A stretch of DNA of 64,000 nucleotides from Zonotrichia leucophrys gambelii (taxonomy: Eukaryota > Chordata > Aves > Passeriformes > Passerellidae), in the NCBI RefSeq assembly GCF_028769735.1, contig NC_088173.1:69562463-69626462 (forward strand), in the 5' to 3' direction. How positions within the stretch are numbered: the stretch's first letter is position 1; each line of letters opens with the position of its first letter. Positions 39,425 through 51,507 of the stretch are shown here, in pieces. Position numbers and translations under genes: made by a program. The notes under the pieces are model-generated. The model saw nothing but the letters and a program-made list of their open reading frames with translations, made no database searches and was not told the DNA's origin.

Positions 39425-39835
39425 CAGAATCACAGAATTGTGCAATCATGATCATAAATCCCAGAATCACAGAATCATACAATCATGATCATAAATTACA
39501 GAACCACAGAATCGTACAATCATGATCATAAAGCCCAGAATCATAGAATCACAGAATGTTAAAGGTTTGGAAGGGACTTTAAAGATCATCCCAAGCCTGC
39601 CATGGTGCGAGTGAGCCCCCATTAAACCAGGTTGCTCAAGGCCTTATCCCACCTGGCTTTGAAAACTTCCAGCACTGGGGCATCCACGACTTCTCTGGGC
39701 AACCTGTTCTGTTCTCACCATGGTCACAGCAAAGAATTTCCCCCTAATATCCAATAGAAATTCCCCCTTTTTCAACTTGTACACATTACTCATTGTCCTG
39801 TCTCCGCAGCTCCTTCCTAAGAGGTTTCTCCGACA
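39425..39835 (-). mobile_element. CR1 LINE 3' fragment, - orientation, with expanded tail
   Basis: The tail complement is repeated as cacagaatc...caatcatgatcataaa, about 37 bp, three times (39425-39540). It is followed by ggtttggaagggactttaaag, cttccagcactggggcatcc and gaatttccccctaatatccaa. Confidence 0.87.
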
Positions 39836-39944
39836 TTCCTGTAGTACCCCACCAAAACTTTATGTTTGTAATTAATTTCCTCATTAATAGTGAGTTAGTT
39901 AATGAATTTATTTATTAATTAATTTTTCCTACTCCGGAATTTTG

Positions 39945-40330
39945 GGACGTGGGACCGGGAAGGGCGCAGTGCCGCCTCCGCGCCACCAGGGGGCAGCACC
40001 GCCCCGCGCCGCGGGCCCGCCTGGCCACGCCCATGGCCACGCCCCGGCCACGCCCCCGGGCCGGAGCCGCACGATGGCGGCGGCAGCGGGCGGGCGGCGG
40101 CGGCGGCGCCGCTGAGCGCCGGGAGAGCCCCGAGGGGCGGCGGGGGCTTCCCGCACCCCTTCCCCTTCCCTCATCTCCCCCTCCCCTTTTCCCCCGATCC
40201 CCTCCACCCCCGCGTCCTCCCCCGCTGCGCCGTCCATGGTTACGGGCGGCCGGGGCGGCCTCGCAGCGGAGCCGTTTGGGCGGGAGCCGGTGAAGGGAGC
40301 GGCGGCCGCAGGTGAGCGGGGAGGGCCCGC
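39945..40330 (+). promoter_or_regulatory. CpG island, probable promoter of a + strand gene
   Basis: Abrupt GC-rich block with repeated CACGCCC boxes and a CGGCGGCGG run. It contains an ATG at 40074 that closes after 13 codons (a possible upstream ORF) and a second ATG at 40236. Confidence 0.7.
40236..40311 (+). CDS. Possible first coding exon of an unidentified gene
   Basis: ATG GTT ACG in ccgtccATGG context opens a frame of 25 codons plus one base, ending at a strong donor CGCAG|gtgagc at 40312. The residues start MVTGGRGGLAAEPFG and are Gly/Ala-rich; I recognise no family. It may equally be 5'UTR, since the donor alone supports a first exon. No continuation exon was recognised downstream. 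Confidence 0.4.
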
Positions 40331-40544
40331 AGGTGCCCCCCGGGGTGGGATCGGGGTGGTTGTGGTGGTCTGGGGGTGATGGAAGGGGCGAGGGGAGCGA
40401 TCCAGGCGTGTCCGTGGAGTTGGGGCACCCCCGCCCTGCCGGCGCTGAACTTGGGGTTTGGTGTTTGTGTGTTTGTAGGTGTTGTTTGTTGGTGAGAATG
40501 GGGATTTCTGAAAGTGAGCGCGGGCTGGGGATCTTGGATTTGCT

Positions 40545-40988
40545 CCCTTGGAGCGGGTCCAGAGGAGGCCACTGAGCTGATGGGAGGGATGCGAGGAAAG
40601 GCTGGGAAAATTGGGATTGTCCTGCCTGGAGGAGAGAGGGATCTGGGGAGATCTAATGGGGCTCTGTCAGTGCTTGAAGGCAGCACGCAGGAAAAATAGA
40701 GAGAGACTTTGTATAAGGGTGACAGGATAAGGGGGAATAGCCTCACACTAAGAGTATGGTTAGATTAGATGTTAGGAAGGAATTCTTCCCTGTGAGAGTG
40801 GTGAGGCCCTGGCACAGGTTGCTCAGAGAAGCTGTGGCTGCCCTGGATCCCTGGAAGTGTTTAATGCCAACTTGGATGGGGCTCTGAGCACCCTGGGACA
40901 GTGGGAAGTGTCCCTGCCCATGGCAGGAGATGGAACAAGATGAGCTTTAAGGTCCCTTCCCACCCAAACAATTCCATTATTCTATGAA
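40545..40988 (+). mobile_element. CR1 LINE 3' fragment, + orientation
   Basis: Long copy: gggtccagaggaggccactg, ggctgggaaaattgggattg, attcttccctgtgagagtgg, tgctcagagaagctgtggctg, tail caattccattattctatgaa. Confidence 0.9.
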
Positions 40989-42384
40989 CTCCCACCTGTG
41001 GATCTGCAGCAACCCACAGGGTTGGACACGGGTGTCCAAGCTGGGGACGCCCCTCCAAAACCCAAAAAACATCTGCAGGGCAGGGCCACCACGGCCACGA
41101 CCTCCTGCCACCACCCAGCACCACCGGGCTCCCTGCGCACATCAGGCTCCGTGAGGAACCCTCCTGAATCCCTGGGCACATCCAGGTGGCCAAAAGCTTC
41201 TTTTGGGACCAATATTCCAGCTTGGGGACTTGTGGCCTGGCTGCTCCCTGGGCCATCCCTCGGGGAGATGCTCCGGGGAGGAGAATTGGAAGGGACACCC
41301 TGTGGGGTCTGAGGGCTCTGTCCCTTCCTCCAGGGCTCTGTCCCTTCCTCCAGGGTTCTGTCCCTTCCTCCAGAGCTCTGTCCCCTTCCCCTGGCTCTTC
41401 CCACTCCTCCAAGGGTGTGTCCCCTCCAACGGGGATCCCAAATGGGAATGTCCCTGCTTCTGTCCCTCTCCAGGCTCTCCCACGCTCAGGGAGCTGCATC
41501 CTCCTCCCTCCTCGGCCAGCGCTCGCTTGTTTCTGATCTTGGATGTCATCGAGGGTGGAAAATGTGACAGGAAGGAAGGGAGGCTTTTTTTCCCTCCTGC
41601 TAAATATGGACTGACATTAAAAAAAAAAAAAATCCAAATACTGTCGTGAAAGGAATCCCAAGCTCTGTTTGGGGAGGGAGAGCAAACGATGTTTTGTGCC
41701 TTTTCATTTCCAGCTGGGAAGTTTCGCAAGGAGTGCTGGAGTCCTTGCCGGGAGCCTCAGGAATTTACTGAGCTCGTTCACAGGACGCTCTCCCAGCGTC
41801 TTTTATGCTAAAATAAAAATTAGTCATCCCTTTCTCTGCCTGCCCGTGGCTGGGGGGAGAGCTTGCTGCAAGCATGCAGGATGCTTGGAAATATTTAAGG
41901 ATTTTTTTTTCCCTCCTGTACAAGGAGTTCTAGAAAGGACAGGAAATAAAAGTGCGGCCCCAACAGGAGTTTTTCATCTTTATTTTAATTCCTGTTGCTG
42001 CAGCAGGGGAAGGATGTGCAGCCAGGTTTGCAGGGAGGATTTGTCTCTGTGGAGCATCAGATGCAAACTCTGTGCTGATTGGGAAAGCGCCACTCCCAGG
42101 CTCGCTGTGGATGGTGATGGCATTGTCACAGGGATCACAGGGATGGTGATGGCACTGCCACCTCCCTGATGGCTTCTGCAGTGGCCAGGTGAAGAGCCAG
42201 GAGGGTTTTTGGGGAACAGGGAGCCCAAATCCCCTGGGATCTGGGGGTGCTGGGGAGACAGGGACTCAGTGTTTGTGCTGGGCAGAAAGTGGGCACTGCC
42301 ACCTTCCCATTCCACAGGTTTCTTTCCATCCCTGTTGGAGAACTTCCTGGGGGAGTTCCTGGGGTTTTTTTTGATCTTTCTTAA

Positions 42385-42552
42385 AGCAGTTGGTTAAAGC
42401 ACCTGGTTGGTAACAGCTGGCTGAAGGTGGTGGAGTCACCCAAGGAACAGCTGAATGTGCACTGAGTGCTCTGCTCTGGTGACAAGGTGGGGATTGGTCA
42501 CCAGATGATCTTGGAGGTCTTTTCCAGCCTAAATGCCTCTGGGATTCTGTGA
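42385..42552 (+). mobile_element. CR1 LINE 3' fragment, + orientation
   Basis: Contains gaaggtggtggagtcaccc, tcaccagatgatcttggaggt, cttttccagcctaaatgcctc, tgggattctgtga. Confidence 0.75.
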
Positions 42553-42934
42553 AAGCAGTGGGGGATCCTGGGAGGTGCTGGAACAGATATTTCCCATTTC
42601 CAGGGTGCTGGTGCTGCTGTGGACTAAGGAGACACAGCCCTGCCCTCCTGAAGCATCCCTCACAAATAGCTGCACCTCTGCTGCTCTGTGATACTGCTCC
42701 ATGTCCAGCATCATCATCCTCATGGATGAGTGGCTCAAATTCCCCTCTCCCTGTCTCCTCCTGCTGCCAGCCTGCATCTGTTCTGTTCGACCCTCTGTGT
42801 TTCCAGCAGGGTAATCCCAATCCAGAGGCTGTGTGACCTCTGCTGTGCTTGGCTGATCACTCTGTGGTCTGTGGGATGCTCAAAACACTGGGGAGTGTGG
42901 GGTGGGATATTTTCTGTGGGACTGAGCACCTGGA

Positions 42935-43312
42935 GTGCTTCCATGGGGTCAGGGGTGGCACCTGTAGGGTTTCCATAGGATCAGGAGTGATTCCATAGGG
43001 TCAGAAGTGGCACCTGGAGTGCTTCCATAGGGTCAGGGGTGACACCTGTAGGGTTTCCATAGGGTCAGGAGTGGCACCTGTAGGGTTTCCATAGGGTCAG
43101 GAGTGTTCCATAGGGTCAGGAGTGGCACCTGTAGGGTTTCCATGGGGTCAGGAGTGACACCTGTAGGGTTTCCATAGGGTCAGGAGTGTTCCATAGGGTC
43201 AGGAGTGGCACCTGTAGGGTTTCCATAGGGTCAGGGGTGACACCTGTAGGGTTTCCATAGGGTCAGGAGTGGCACCTGTAGGGTTTCCATAGGGTCAGGG
43301 GTGCCACCTGCT
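42935..43312 (+). repeat. 31-bp minisatellite, about twelve units
   Basis: Direct repeats of gtttccatagggtcaggagt followed by ggcacctgtagg, some shortened to 19-20 bp, with g/a and c/g variants. Non-coding. Confidence 0.93.
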
Positions 43313-44359
43313 GCTCCTGGTCCCCCCTCCTGGTGTGGCACGGTCACCCCTGGCAGCTGCTCTCTGGGCTCATTGACAAATCCCATTTTCCTGTGGAAAT
43401 CCAAGCAATCCCTGGGCTTTCCCCTCGCTGTGGGAGCCATTGGGAGGCAGGCAGGGCTGTGAGCATCCCCAGGGCTGCAGACAGGAAGAGCCACTTGAGC
43501 AGAGAGGTAGGAAATGTCCGCCTGGAGAGCAGTGGCTGATTCATCTCCTGCTCTTTAACCCTTTCCCCCCTGCTTTCAGTGGCATCCAGCTGCTTTCCTT
43601 CCAGGCTCAGAGCCCAGGGAGGCTCTGGCTGGGTCACAGAGCACTGCTGGGTTTTGTGTGTTGTGTTTCTGTGGTTTGGGGTGTGTGGTTATCCAAACTG
43701 GATAACCAGAACATCAGCGGGCACATTAGGGAGGATTAATATTTAATATCTAGGGTATGAACCATTGTGCTTAATCACTATCTGAAGGGCTTAGGAAGAG
43801 ATTTAGTGATAAGCAAGTGCAGAATGATTTCTTGCATCTTCCTCTGGAGCAGCTGGTCCTGGATATCTCTGCAGGCTGGTGCAATCCTGTTCTTCCTGAT
43901 GCCTCCAGTTTTTATAAGTGGCTAGAGTGGCTTTCATCACGAGTGTTTGCTGCTCATTAAACTCCCAGAAACTCTGGAAACCCTTTTTCTGTGATGCAGC
44001 TCACGTGGCTGGGCTGTCAGAGTGCTGCCTGTCAGCACTTGAAACTTCTGTGTGTGTGGGAAACATGTGGGATCCATGGGCATTGGCACTGTCACACACA
44101 GGCCCTGGTGAAGGGGCAGCTCTTTCATTCTTTTGTCTGTCTGACCCCTTTAGGAGGATTTCCATGTCCTCTCCAGCTTCCCACCATGGTCCTGGAGCTC
44201 CCCATGAGAGCAGTGCTGCTTCCACAGCTGCTCCATGTGGCTTTACATGGGGTTTTTCTGTAGTACAGCAAGGTGGGAGCTGCCCCTCTGGGGAGGGGTT
44301 GCTGTGTTTGTGCAGGGAGGAGGGGATGGTGGGGACTGCTGGGTCCAACAAGAACTTCA

Positions 44360-44815
44360 AGTGACTCCAGAAGAAGCAATAAAAATGCTCCAAAGGCTGG
44401 AGCCCCTCTGCTCTGCTCAGGCTGAGAGAGTTTCTCTCACCTGGAGGAGAAGAGAGCTTCTCTGTCTCTCAGGGAGAGCTCAGAGCCTCTTCCATGACCT
44501 GGAGAGGAGCTCCAGGAGAGCTGGAGAGGGATTTGGGATAAGGGATGGAGGGACAGGACACAGGGAATGGATTCCCACTGCCAGAGGGAGGGTTGGGCAG
44601 GATATCAGAAAGAAATGTTTGCCTGTGAGGGTGGGGAGGCCCTGGCACAGGGTGCCCAGAGAAGCTGTGGCTGCTCCATCCCCAGGCTGGACAGGACTTG
44701 GAGCAACCTGGGATGGTGGAAGGTGTCCTTTATCATGGCTGGGGCTTGCAATGGGATGAGCTTTAAGGTCCCTCCCAACCCAAACCGTGCTGTGATTCCA
44801 CAATTCTGTACCAGA
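44360..44815 (+). mobile_element. CR1 LINE 3' fragment, + orientation
   Basis: Contains gactccagaagaagcaataa, tctctctcagggagagctcag, gaatggattcccactgccag, gtttgcctgtgagggtgggg, tail gtgctgtgattccacaattc. Confidence 0.88.
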
Positions 44816-45254
44816 GCATTCCAATCATTCATCCCCACAGCCCCACGTCCTGCAGGTTTGAGGTTGTGTCTCCATGGAGGGAAGCCCTGTGTGCCTGCTC
44901 CTCCCTCCCTCCCTGACCCAAATCTGAGCTCTCCTGGCTGGAGGCATCACCCACAGCTTTCAAACCCACCGTGCTGAGGTTCTTCATGTGGTACCTGTGT
45001 GTTTCTGGCAGCTGCAGTTTTGATGGGCAGTCAAAACACCTGAGAGTGGGTTGGCTTTTGGCACATTGGTCATGCACAGCATCCTGGTGTCTGCTGGAAC
45101 AGGCATGGAACTTGGAAATCTTTATAAAATTGGGACTATTTTTTTCCCAAAAAGGCCTGTGGAAGAATTAGACCTGTGGGAGAATGAGTAACAGGTGTGG
45201 AGGTTGGAAATCTTTTTAAAATTGGGACTATTTTTTTCCCCCAAATGGAAGAAT

Positions 45255-45390
45255 TAGAGAATCAGGGAATGGTTTGGGTTGGAATGCACCTTAAAGCTCA
45301 TCTCATTCCAGCCTAAATAATAATGATAAAGGACACCTTCCACCATCCCAGGTTGCTCCAAGCCCTGTCCAACCTGGCCTTGAGAAAGCT
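45255..45390 (-). mobile_element. CR1 LINE 3' end, - orientation
   Basis: Contains agagaatcagggaatggtttg, aatgcaccttaaagctcatc, ccaccatcccaggttgctcc, ctgtccaacctggccttgag. Confidence 0.8.
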
Positions 45391-46388
45391 CCTTTTATTC
45401 TCTGTGCAAACAAACAGATCACTTGCTCAGACAGCAGTGACTCTTTATTCCAGAATAATTTGTTGTCCTAATTCCTTCCTGTTGAAGCAACTCCATTTTG
45501 CATGGAATAATTAGCACTAATTTGGGCCTGGGATGGAAAACAAGAGTTCTCTGACTTCAGAGGAGCAGATGAGAGTGTAACCTCTGCCTTTCCCACGTGA
45601 GTCAGGTCGTGCCATGCCATCTGAAGCCAAATTAAAAGCTGTCTGTGAGCCCAAACATTGCAGGGTGGCAGGAGGTGGAGGTGTCACCAGTTTGAAGCTT
45701 TCTGCTGTTGCAGGGAGCTGAGCACAAGTGTGGTGAGGGGAGGAACAGAGCAGCACCTCCTTCCTTCTTGGCTGAGGCTGAGGAACAAATAAACAGAAAT
45801 GTTCTCACTGCACTGATGTGAAAAGCTGCTTCTGAGCCAGCCTGGCCTGTTGGTGGATTCCTGGCACCCCAGCCAAGCACTTGAGACCTTTTTATTGCCA
45901 CAAGGAGGATTTCCTCATCCTGCCCCGCAGTCTGACTCCATCCACTGCTATTTTCTGGTCCTTCCAGGACATCCCTGCTCTGCCTTCCTTTGTGAGGGAA
46001 GGGAAAGCAGCCAAATCCCTTCCCTGCCCCAAATCCCTGCCTGTCTGAAGAAGGGGAGGCGCAGGGCATCCTTCCTGCTTTACCCAGGTAAAATGAGATG
46101 AATTGCAGTGCAATTTCAGTGCAGGTTCAGTGTTTGCTGATGGGGCTGTGAGCACTGAGGCCATGGACATCTCTTCAGGATGAGTCCTGGAAGAATTGAA
46201 AATGGGAAATGTCTAGCCTGGAAATGCCAGCTGGCAGAAAATGGAATTTTATTGGCTTGATACCTGACCAGCAGACACCTTGGCTGATTGATGCTGCTTA
46301 GACACAGAGTTTTAAAACCTGAATTCATAATTTGGGCACTTCTTGGCACTCCAAACTCCATCAGTAAAGGTGTGTTAGAGGCTCATTG

Positions 46389-46775
46389 TGTGTGACCGTG
46401 TTCACAGGGGTCTGAGGATGAGGGAAGAGATGAGGATCTGATTCCATGTTTCAGAAGGCTTGATTTATTTTATGATATATATTACATTAAAATTATACTA
46501 AAAGAATAGAAGAAAGGATTTCATCAGAAGGCTGGCTAAGAATAGAAAAAGAAAGACTGATAAGAAAAGCTTGTGTATCAGACTTTCTGTCCAAGCCATC
46601 TCACTCTGACTGGCCATTAATTAGAAACAACCAACATGGGCCAATCACAGATCCACCTGTTGCATTTTACAGCGACAGATAACCATTATTTACATTTTGT
46701 TCCTGAGCCCTCTCAGCTTCTCTTCAGGAGGAAAAATCCTAAAGAAAGGATTTTTCATAAAAGATGTGTGTGACA
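46389..46775 (-). mobile_element. Solo LTR (family A), - orientation
   Basis: Single copy of the family also seen at 19.2-19.6 kb: tgttcacaggggtctgagg, gatttattttatgatatat, gactggccattaattagaaac, tttacattttgttcctgagcc. It ends ataaaagatgtgtgtgaca. The inner segment is not amplified here. Confidence 0.82.
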
Positions 46776-47194
46776 ATTGTGGAGGTGCTGCAGCAGCATA
46801 CCTGTCTGAAAAAGCAGGGTTTGGCCTGTTGGAGCTTGTAGGTTTTGTGTATGAAGTAATAGGTGAGAGGAAGGCTGGGTGCAGGTATGAGCAGTGAATC
46901 AATCAGCACTGGATTGCTCTGGGGCTGAACCAGCCCCCCCAGCATGACTGTGCTCCCATATCGTGAGGTTTGGAAATAATCTCTGATTGTTGTGGGGTTA
47001 GCTGGCTTTGGGCTCCACCCCAGCAGTGCTGACCTTGCTGCAGTTCCTGCTGAGGCCAGGATGTGTCCCTGGCCCTGTGCTCTCGTGTTTCTCCCCAGGG
47101 AGCTGGAGATCATCTGCCCAAAAGAGAATTTGTGGAGTTTCTCCCCAAAAGTGCCACCCAACCATCCTCACTTGTGCTGAGAGCACTGGTGATG

Positions 47195-47640
47195 GAATCA
47201 CAGAATCACAGCATGGTTTGGTTGGAAGGGGCCTTGAAGATCATCTCATTCCACCCCCCTGCCATGGGCTGGGACATTTTCCACTATCCCAGGGTGCTCC
47301 AAGCCCCATCCTTGGGCACTTCCAGGGATCCAGGGGCAGCCACAGCTGCTCTGGGCACCTGTGCCAGGGCCTGCCCACCCTCACAGGGAACAATTCCTGA
47401 ACAATATCTCATCTAAACCTCCTCTCTTTCAGTGTGAAGCCATTCCCCCTTCTCCTGTTGCTCCAGTCTCTTTTTATATTTTTATAATATTAGGAAGGCC
47501 CCAGTTAGGTCATCCCAAAGTCTTTTCTTCTCCAGGCTGAGCAATCCCAATTCTCTCTTTCCTCACAGCAGAGCTGCTCCATCCATCTCATCACCTTGGT
47601 GGCCTCCTCTGAACTCTTTCCAAGAGGCCACAGTGGTGAA
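47195..47640 (-). mobile_element. CR1 LINE 3' fragment, - orientation
   Basis: Contains tcacagaatcacagcatgg, ctgccatgggctgggac, ccagggatccaggggcagcc, cctcctctctttcagtgtgaa, tctccaggctgagcaatccc. Confidence 0.88.
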
Positions 47641-47667
47641 TTTGCCAATTAAGCAGCAGATCCACAA

Positions 47668-47788
47668 ATCCCTGGCATTGTCTGAGCTCCATGCCTGGCA
47701 TTGTCTGAGCTCCATGCCTGGCATTGTCTGAGCTCCATCCCTGGCATTGTCTGAGCTCCATGCCTGGCATTGTCTGAGCTCCATCCCT
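47668..47788 (+). repeat. 24-bp tandem repeat, five units
   Basis: Perfect or near-perfect repeats of cattgtctgagctccatgcctgg, next to a reverse CR1 fragment. Confidence 0.93.
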
Positions 47789-48964
47789 TCCTTTCCACCT
47801 GGATTTTTGGAGATAATGTGTCAGTTCCTCCTCTGGGGATTTCAAACACTTCAATCACAACCTCAGGGCTGATGGGACTCATTTGTGTCAGTCAGTGCTG
47901 TTGTGGTTCATGTCACAGAAGGTTCTGCAGCCTGGAAATCTGCTCCTGGCCCCAGTGGGGTTGCAACCAGCTCAAAGTGCTGCTTGCTTCCAGCCAGGCA
48001 TCTAAAAAACCCAGTGCAGACCCAGCCCTGGACCAGGGACAGGAGCAGCAGGGCTGGAAAAAGAAATGACCAAGCAAGGCAGGGAAATAGGTGACAAAAA
48101 AAAGCCAGGAAGGAACTCAGGTTTGCTCAGCCAAACCAGGAGCAAAAGATACAGCTCTCCCAATCCTGATGCTGTTAGAGCTTTCTGGAACCCTCAAATA
48201 AGTAAATCTCACTGAGTAAGAGGAGAAATATGAAGAACAGGATTTGCTTTTGTGTGTGATTTTTTTTTAAAGCATTTTAGTGGTTTATAAAGATTCCAGC
48301 ACAGCCTCCTGTTCCAGGCACCATGATCAGCACAGGAATATCCTGGCTGACGACCTGCAGGTCGAGAGGTACCATAAATTTTTCTGCTGATATTGTGTGG
48401 CAGGCCAGCATGCAAAACTTTTCCTGCTGCTTTACAATTTGAATCATGTTTTTATCACACCAGCAGATAATCATCTCACTCGTGTTCCAGAAGCCAAGCT
48501 CATGTGGATGTGTTTGAAAATAAATATATTCACATGTGTTTGCCAGTGGTGTTGAACACATGGTGTGTCTCAGAGCCTCTGGATTTCACTCTCTTGTAAA
48601 CTGGCCACTCCTGAAGGCTCAGAAGTACAACTTTATTCCAAATGCTGCAGTTTCATACCCCTTCCATAGCACTAATGCCATCCCCTCAATGATGAATTAG
48701 AGATGAATGGAGATGAGTTAGAAATGAATAATAAATTGGAAAGCATGGATAATCCTCGAGATTTTCTCTTGAGGAGACTTTAAACCTATTTGGCTACAGG
48801 CAAATAGATGTTTTTAATCCCAGTTGCTGTGTAGAATTTGCATCCTCGTTCTGGTGGCAGGGTGAAAATGCCAGGTGGCATCTTTGGGTGACTTGGTGGC
48901 AGCAGTTTATCTTTAGATACTGAGACTGGGATTAGAGAGGTTCAATTATTTTCTAATCTTATCT

Positions 48965-49190
48965 AGGAGTGTGCTTGATAACCCTTTCCATGAAGAAATT
49001 TTCCTTTATAGCCAATCTAAACTTCTCCTGGTGCAACTTGAGGCTGTTTCCTTCTGTCCTGTCCCTGTTCCCTGGGAGCAGAGTCTGATCCCCACCTGGC
49101 TCCAGCCTTCTGCCAGGGACTTGGATTCAGCCACCTCATTTATCATCTTTTTTATCCCTGTCTTGCCCTTCAGTGGTGGTGTGAGGGTTA
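48965..49190 (-). mobile_element. CR1 LINE fragment, - orientation
   Basis: Contains ttccatgaagaaattttcc, atagccaatctaaacttctcc, ttgaggctgtttccttctgtc. The tail end is missing. Confidence 0.7.
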
Positions 49191-49631
49191 TTTTTTGACT
49201 CCAAGTGAAATCTGTGGCCCAGCCATTTGTATTTGAACTGGGGCTGTGGTTCTAGGTCTGGCCTCCCAGAATTCAACATCCAACTGAATAAAAACAGGGA
49301 TAATAAATCAGGAAAAGGCTAGCTGAGAGAGAAAAGCAGCTGTGGAAGGGCTAAGGTGGATCCCTGCTCTCCTGAGAGGTAAATAAAAGGTGCAATCATG
49401 TTTTCTCATCTCTCTGATCCCCTCCTCAGCTGAGGCTCCAGAAAGGATGGCAAAGCTTGGATCCATCAGCATTTAGGATGGTTTGAAGGGTCTCCAAGTG
49501 AATTCATCCCTCCTGGTGGCTGTTGTGAGGGTCCTTGTGGCGCCTCATGTGGAGCTCTTGGTGATCCATGTGCAAAGCCAGTGCTGCAGGTGCATCTTCC
49601 ACAAAGGTGACACATCTGATCCACCAGGACT

Positions 49632-50091
49632 GGCTGTGGAGGCACCTGAGTATCTGATTCTGCTCCTTGTGTCCAGGTTTTATTCATGAGATAATGATGG
49701 ATTTCCTCCTCACTTCCCTTAAAATGTTTTAGAGCAGCTTCTGTGCCTGTGCAGAGTTATTTGCCTTTTTTTCCAGGATATTTTGTGGGGGCACCTGAGT
49801 ATCTGATTCTGCTCCTTGTGTCCAGGTTTTATCCCTGCTATAATGATGGATTTACTCCTCACTTCCCTTAAAATGTTTTAAAGCAGCTTCTGTGCCTGTG
49901 CAGAGGTATTTGCCTTTTTTTTCCAGGATATTCTGTGGAGGCACCTGAGTATCTGATATCGCTTCTTGTGTCCAGGTTTTATCCCTGCTATAATGATGGA
50001 TTTACTCCTCACTTCCCTTAAAATGTTTTAGAGCAGCTTCTGTGCCTGTGCAGAGGTATTTGCCTTTTTTTCCAGGATATTCTGTGGGGGT
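49632..50091 (+). repeat. 150-bp tandem repeat, three units
   Basis: Units start at ggcacctgagtatctg at 49641, 49790 and 49940. All share tccaggttttatcc, taatgatggatttactcctc, gtgcctgtgcagag and ttttttccaggatattctgtgg. Confidence 0.93.
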
Positions 50092-50539
50092 TGCTTGAGT
50101 TTATGTAACTTCCCATATGTTGCCCTCTTCTTGTAGAAACTTGAAGATAAATTGTGAAATGCAGGGAGCTGCTTTAAAAGGATCCATCCTCAGCTGGAGC
50201 TCATCCTGTTTGCAGGCAGAAAGGGGAACCTGGGGGCCCTCAGTGCCTGTTTCCTCTGTGGCACAGCTGAGTGAGCAGCATGGGATGGAGCATCTGATGC
50301 TGCTGCAGGAGGAGGCTGAGGGGAGCTGGCACGTGCTGGGAGGGTGGTGCTTTCTCTCCATGGAGGGGCTGCAGCATCCCCTGCAAGCTCTTTTCTCTTT
50401 CCAGAGCTGCTGCATTCCCTGCAGGGCCCCTCTGCCCAGCACAGAGGGTGTTTTAGGTGGAGCTTTAGGTCAGGGTTGGTTAAACCACTTTGCTGGGCCT
50501 GATCCTGCCAGGTGCTGCTTGGTCTGCATTGCCATGTGT

Positions 50540-50990
50540 ATCAGAGAATCATGGAATTGTTGGGGTTGGAAAAGCTCTGTAAGATCTTTGAGTCCATCCG
50601 TTCCCCCAGCACTGCCAAGGCCACCACTGACCCAAGTTATGTCCCCAAGTGCCACATCCACGTGGCTTTTAAACCCCTCCAGAGATGGGGACTCCAAACT
50701 GCCCTGGGCAGCTGTTCCAATGCCTGACTGCCCTTTCCATGAAGAAATTTTCCCAAATATCCAATCTAACCCTCCCCTGGCCCAGCCTGAGGCCATTCCC
50801 TCTGCTCCTGTCCCTGTTTCCTGGGAGCACAGCCCGACTCCCCAGCTGTCCCCTCAGAGCCACAAGGGCCCCCCTGATCCCCCTTTGCTCCAGGCTGAGC
50901 CCCTTCCCAGCTCCCTCAGCCCCTCCTGGTGCTCCAGACCCTTCCCCAGCTCCATTGCCCACATCAAGGAGGTCTGAGGGTGCTCAGTGT
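50540..50990 (-). mobile_element. CR1 LINE 3' fragment, - orientation
   Basis: Contains agagaatcatggaattgttgg, cccccagcactgccaaggcc, ttaaacccctccagagatgg, cagcccctcctggtgctcc. Same subfamily as 21.4 kb. Confidence 0.9.
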
Positions 50991-51399
50991 CCTGCAGATC
51001 CACATTTGTTGAGCCACAAGCTCAGCTGGTAGGAGATTCATGGCTCTTGTTCTCTGCAAACTTAAAGCCCTTCACTCATCACCCAGGTCATTTCTGCTTA
51101 TCATTTTTGAGAATGGTTCAGTCCCAAAGGAATTGTAGGCAGGATGCTGGCAGAGCTTGGAGCTGCCTTCCCCTGGGGCATCACACCATGTGCAATTAGG
51201 GTCTCCCAAAACATCCCTGTCCATTCCCTCTGCAGCCCCCCTGGAGCAAAGCCAGGAAGCCCAGGCACTGCACAAACCCCTCTTTGGAATTTCAGGGCTG
51301 AGAAACTGAATTTGTGCTCTGCCAATTGCTCTTGTTTGTGGCCAGAGAATGAGGAACTAACTCTGTGCACAAGTGGATGGGAGAGGTGGAAAGTCCTGA

Positions 51400-51507
51400 G
51401 GGGAAAAAGTGCTTCAGGGATGAGCCACAGCAGGTCTGGCTGGGTCCCCTCTTTAGGGTCCCTTCCAACCCAAACCATTCCATGATTCAGTGATTCTGTG
51501 AAGCTCT
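51400..51507 (+). mobile_element. CR1 LINE 3' end, + orientation
   Basis: Only the terminal block is kept: ggtcccttccaacccaaacc, attccatgattcagtgattct. Confidence 0.7.

Noticed and set aside
41714..41810. Possible exon after ttttcatttccag (+ strand), 31-codon open frame beginning GKFRKECW
   Set aside because: No consensus donor before the in-frame stop, and no recognised protein. It could be a terminal exon but is unsupported.
46697..46897. 66-codon ORF at the edge of the family A LTR
   Set aside because: It starts inside the LTR and continues into flanking DNA with no known retroviral or host domain; chance ORF.
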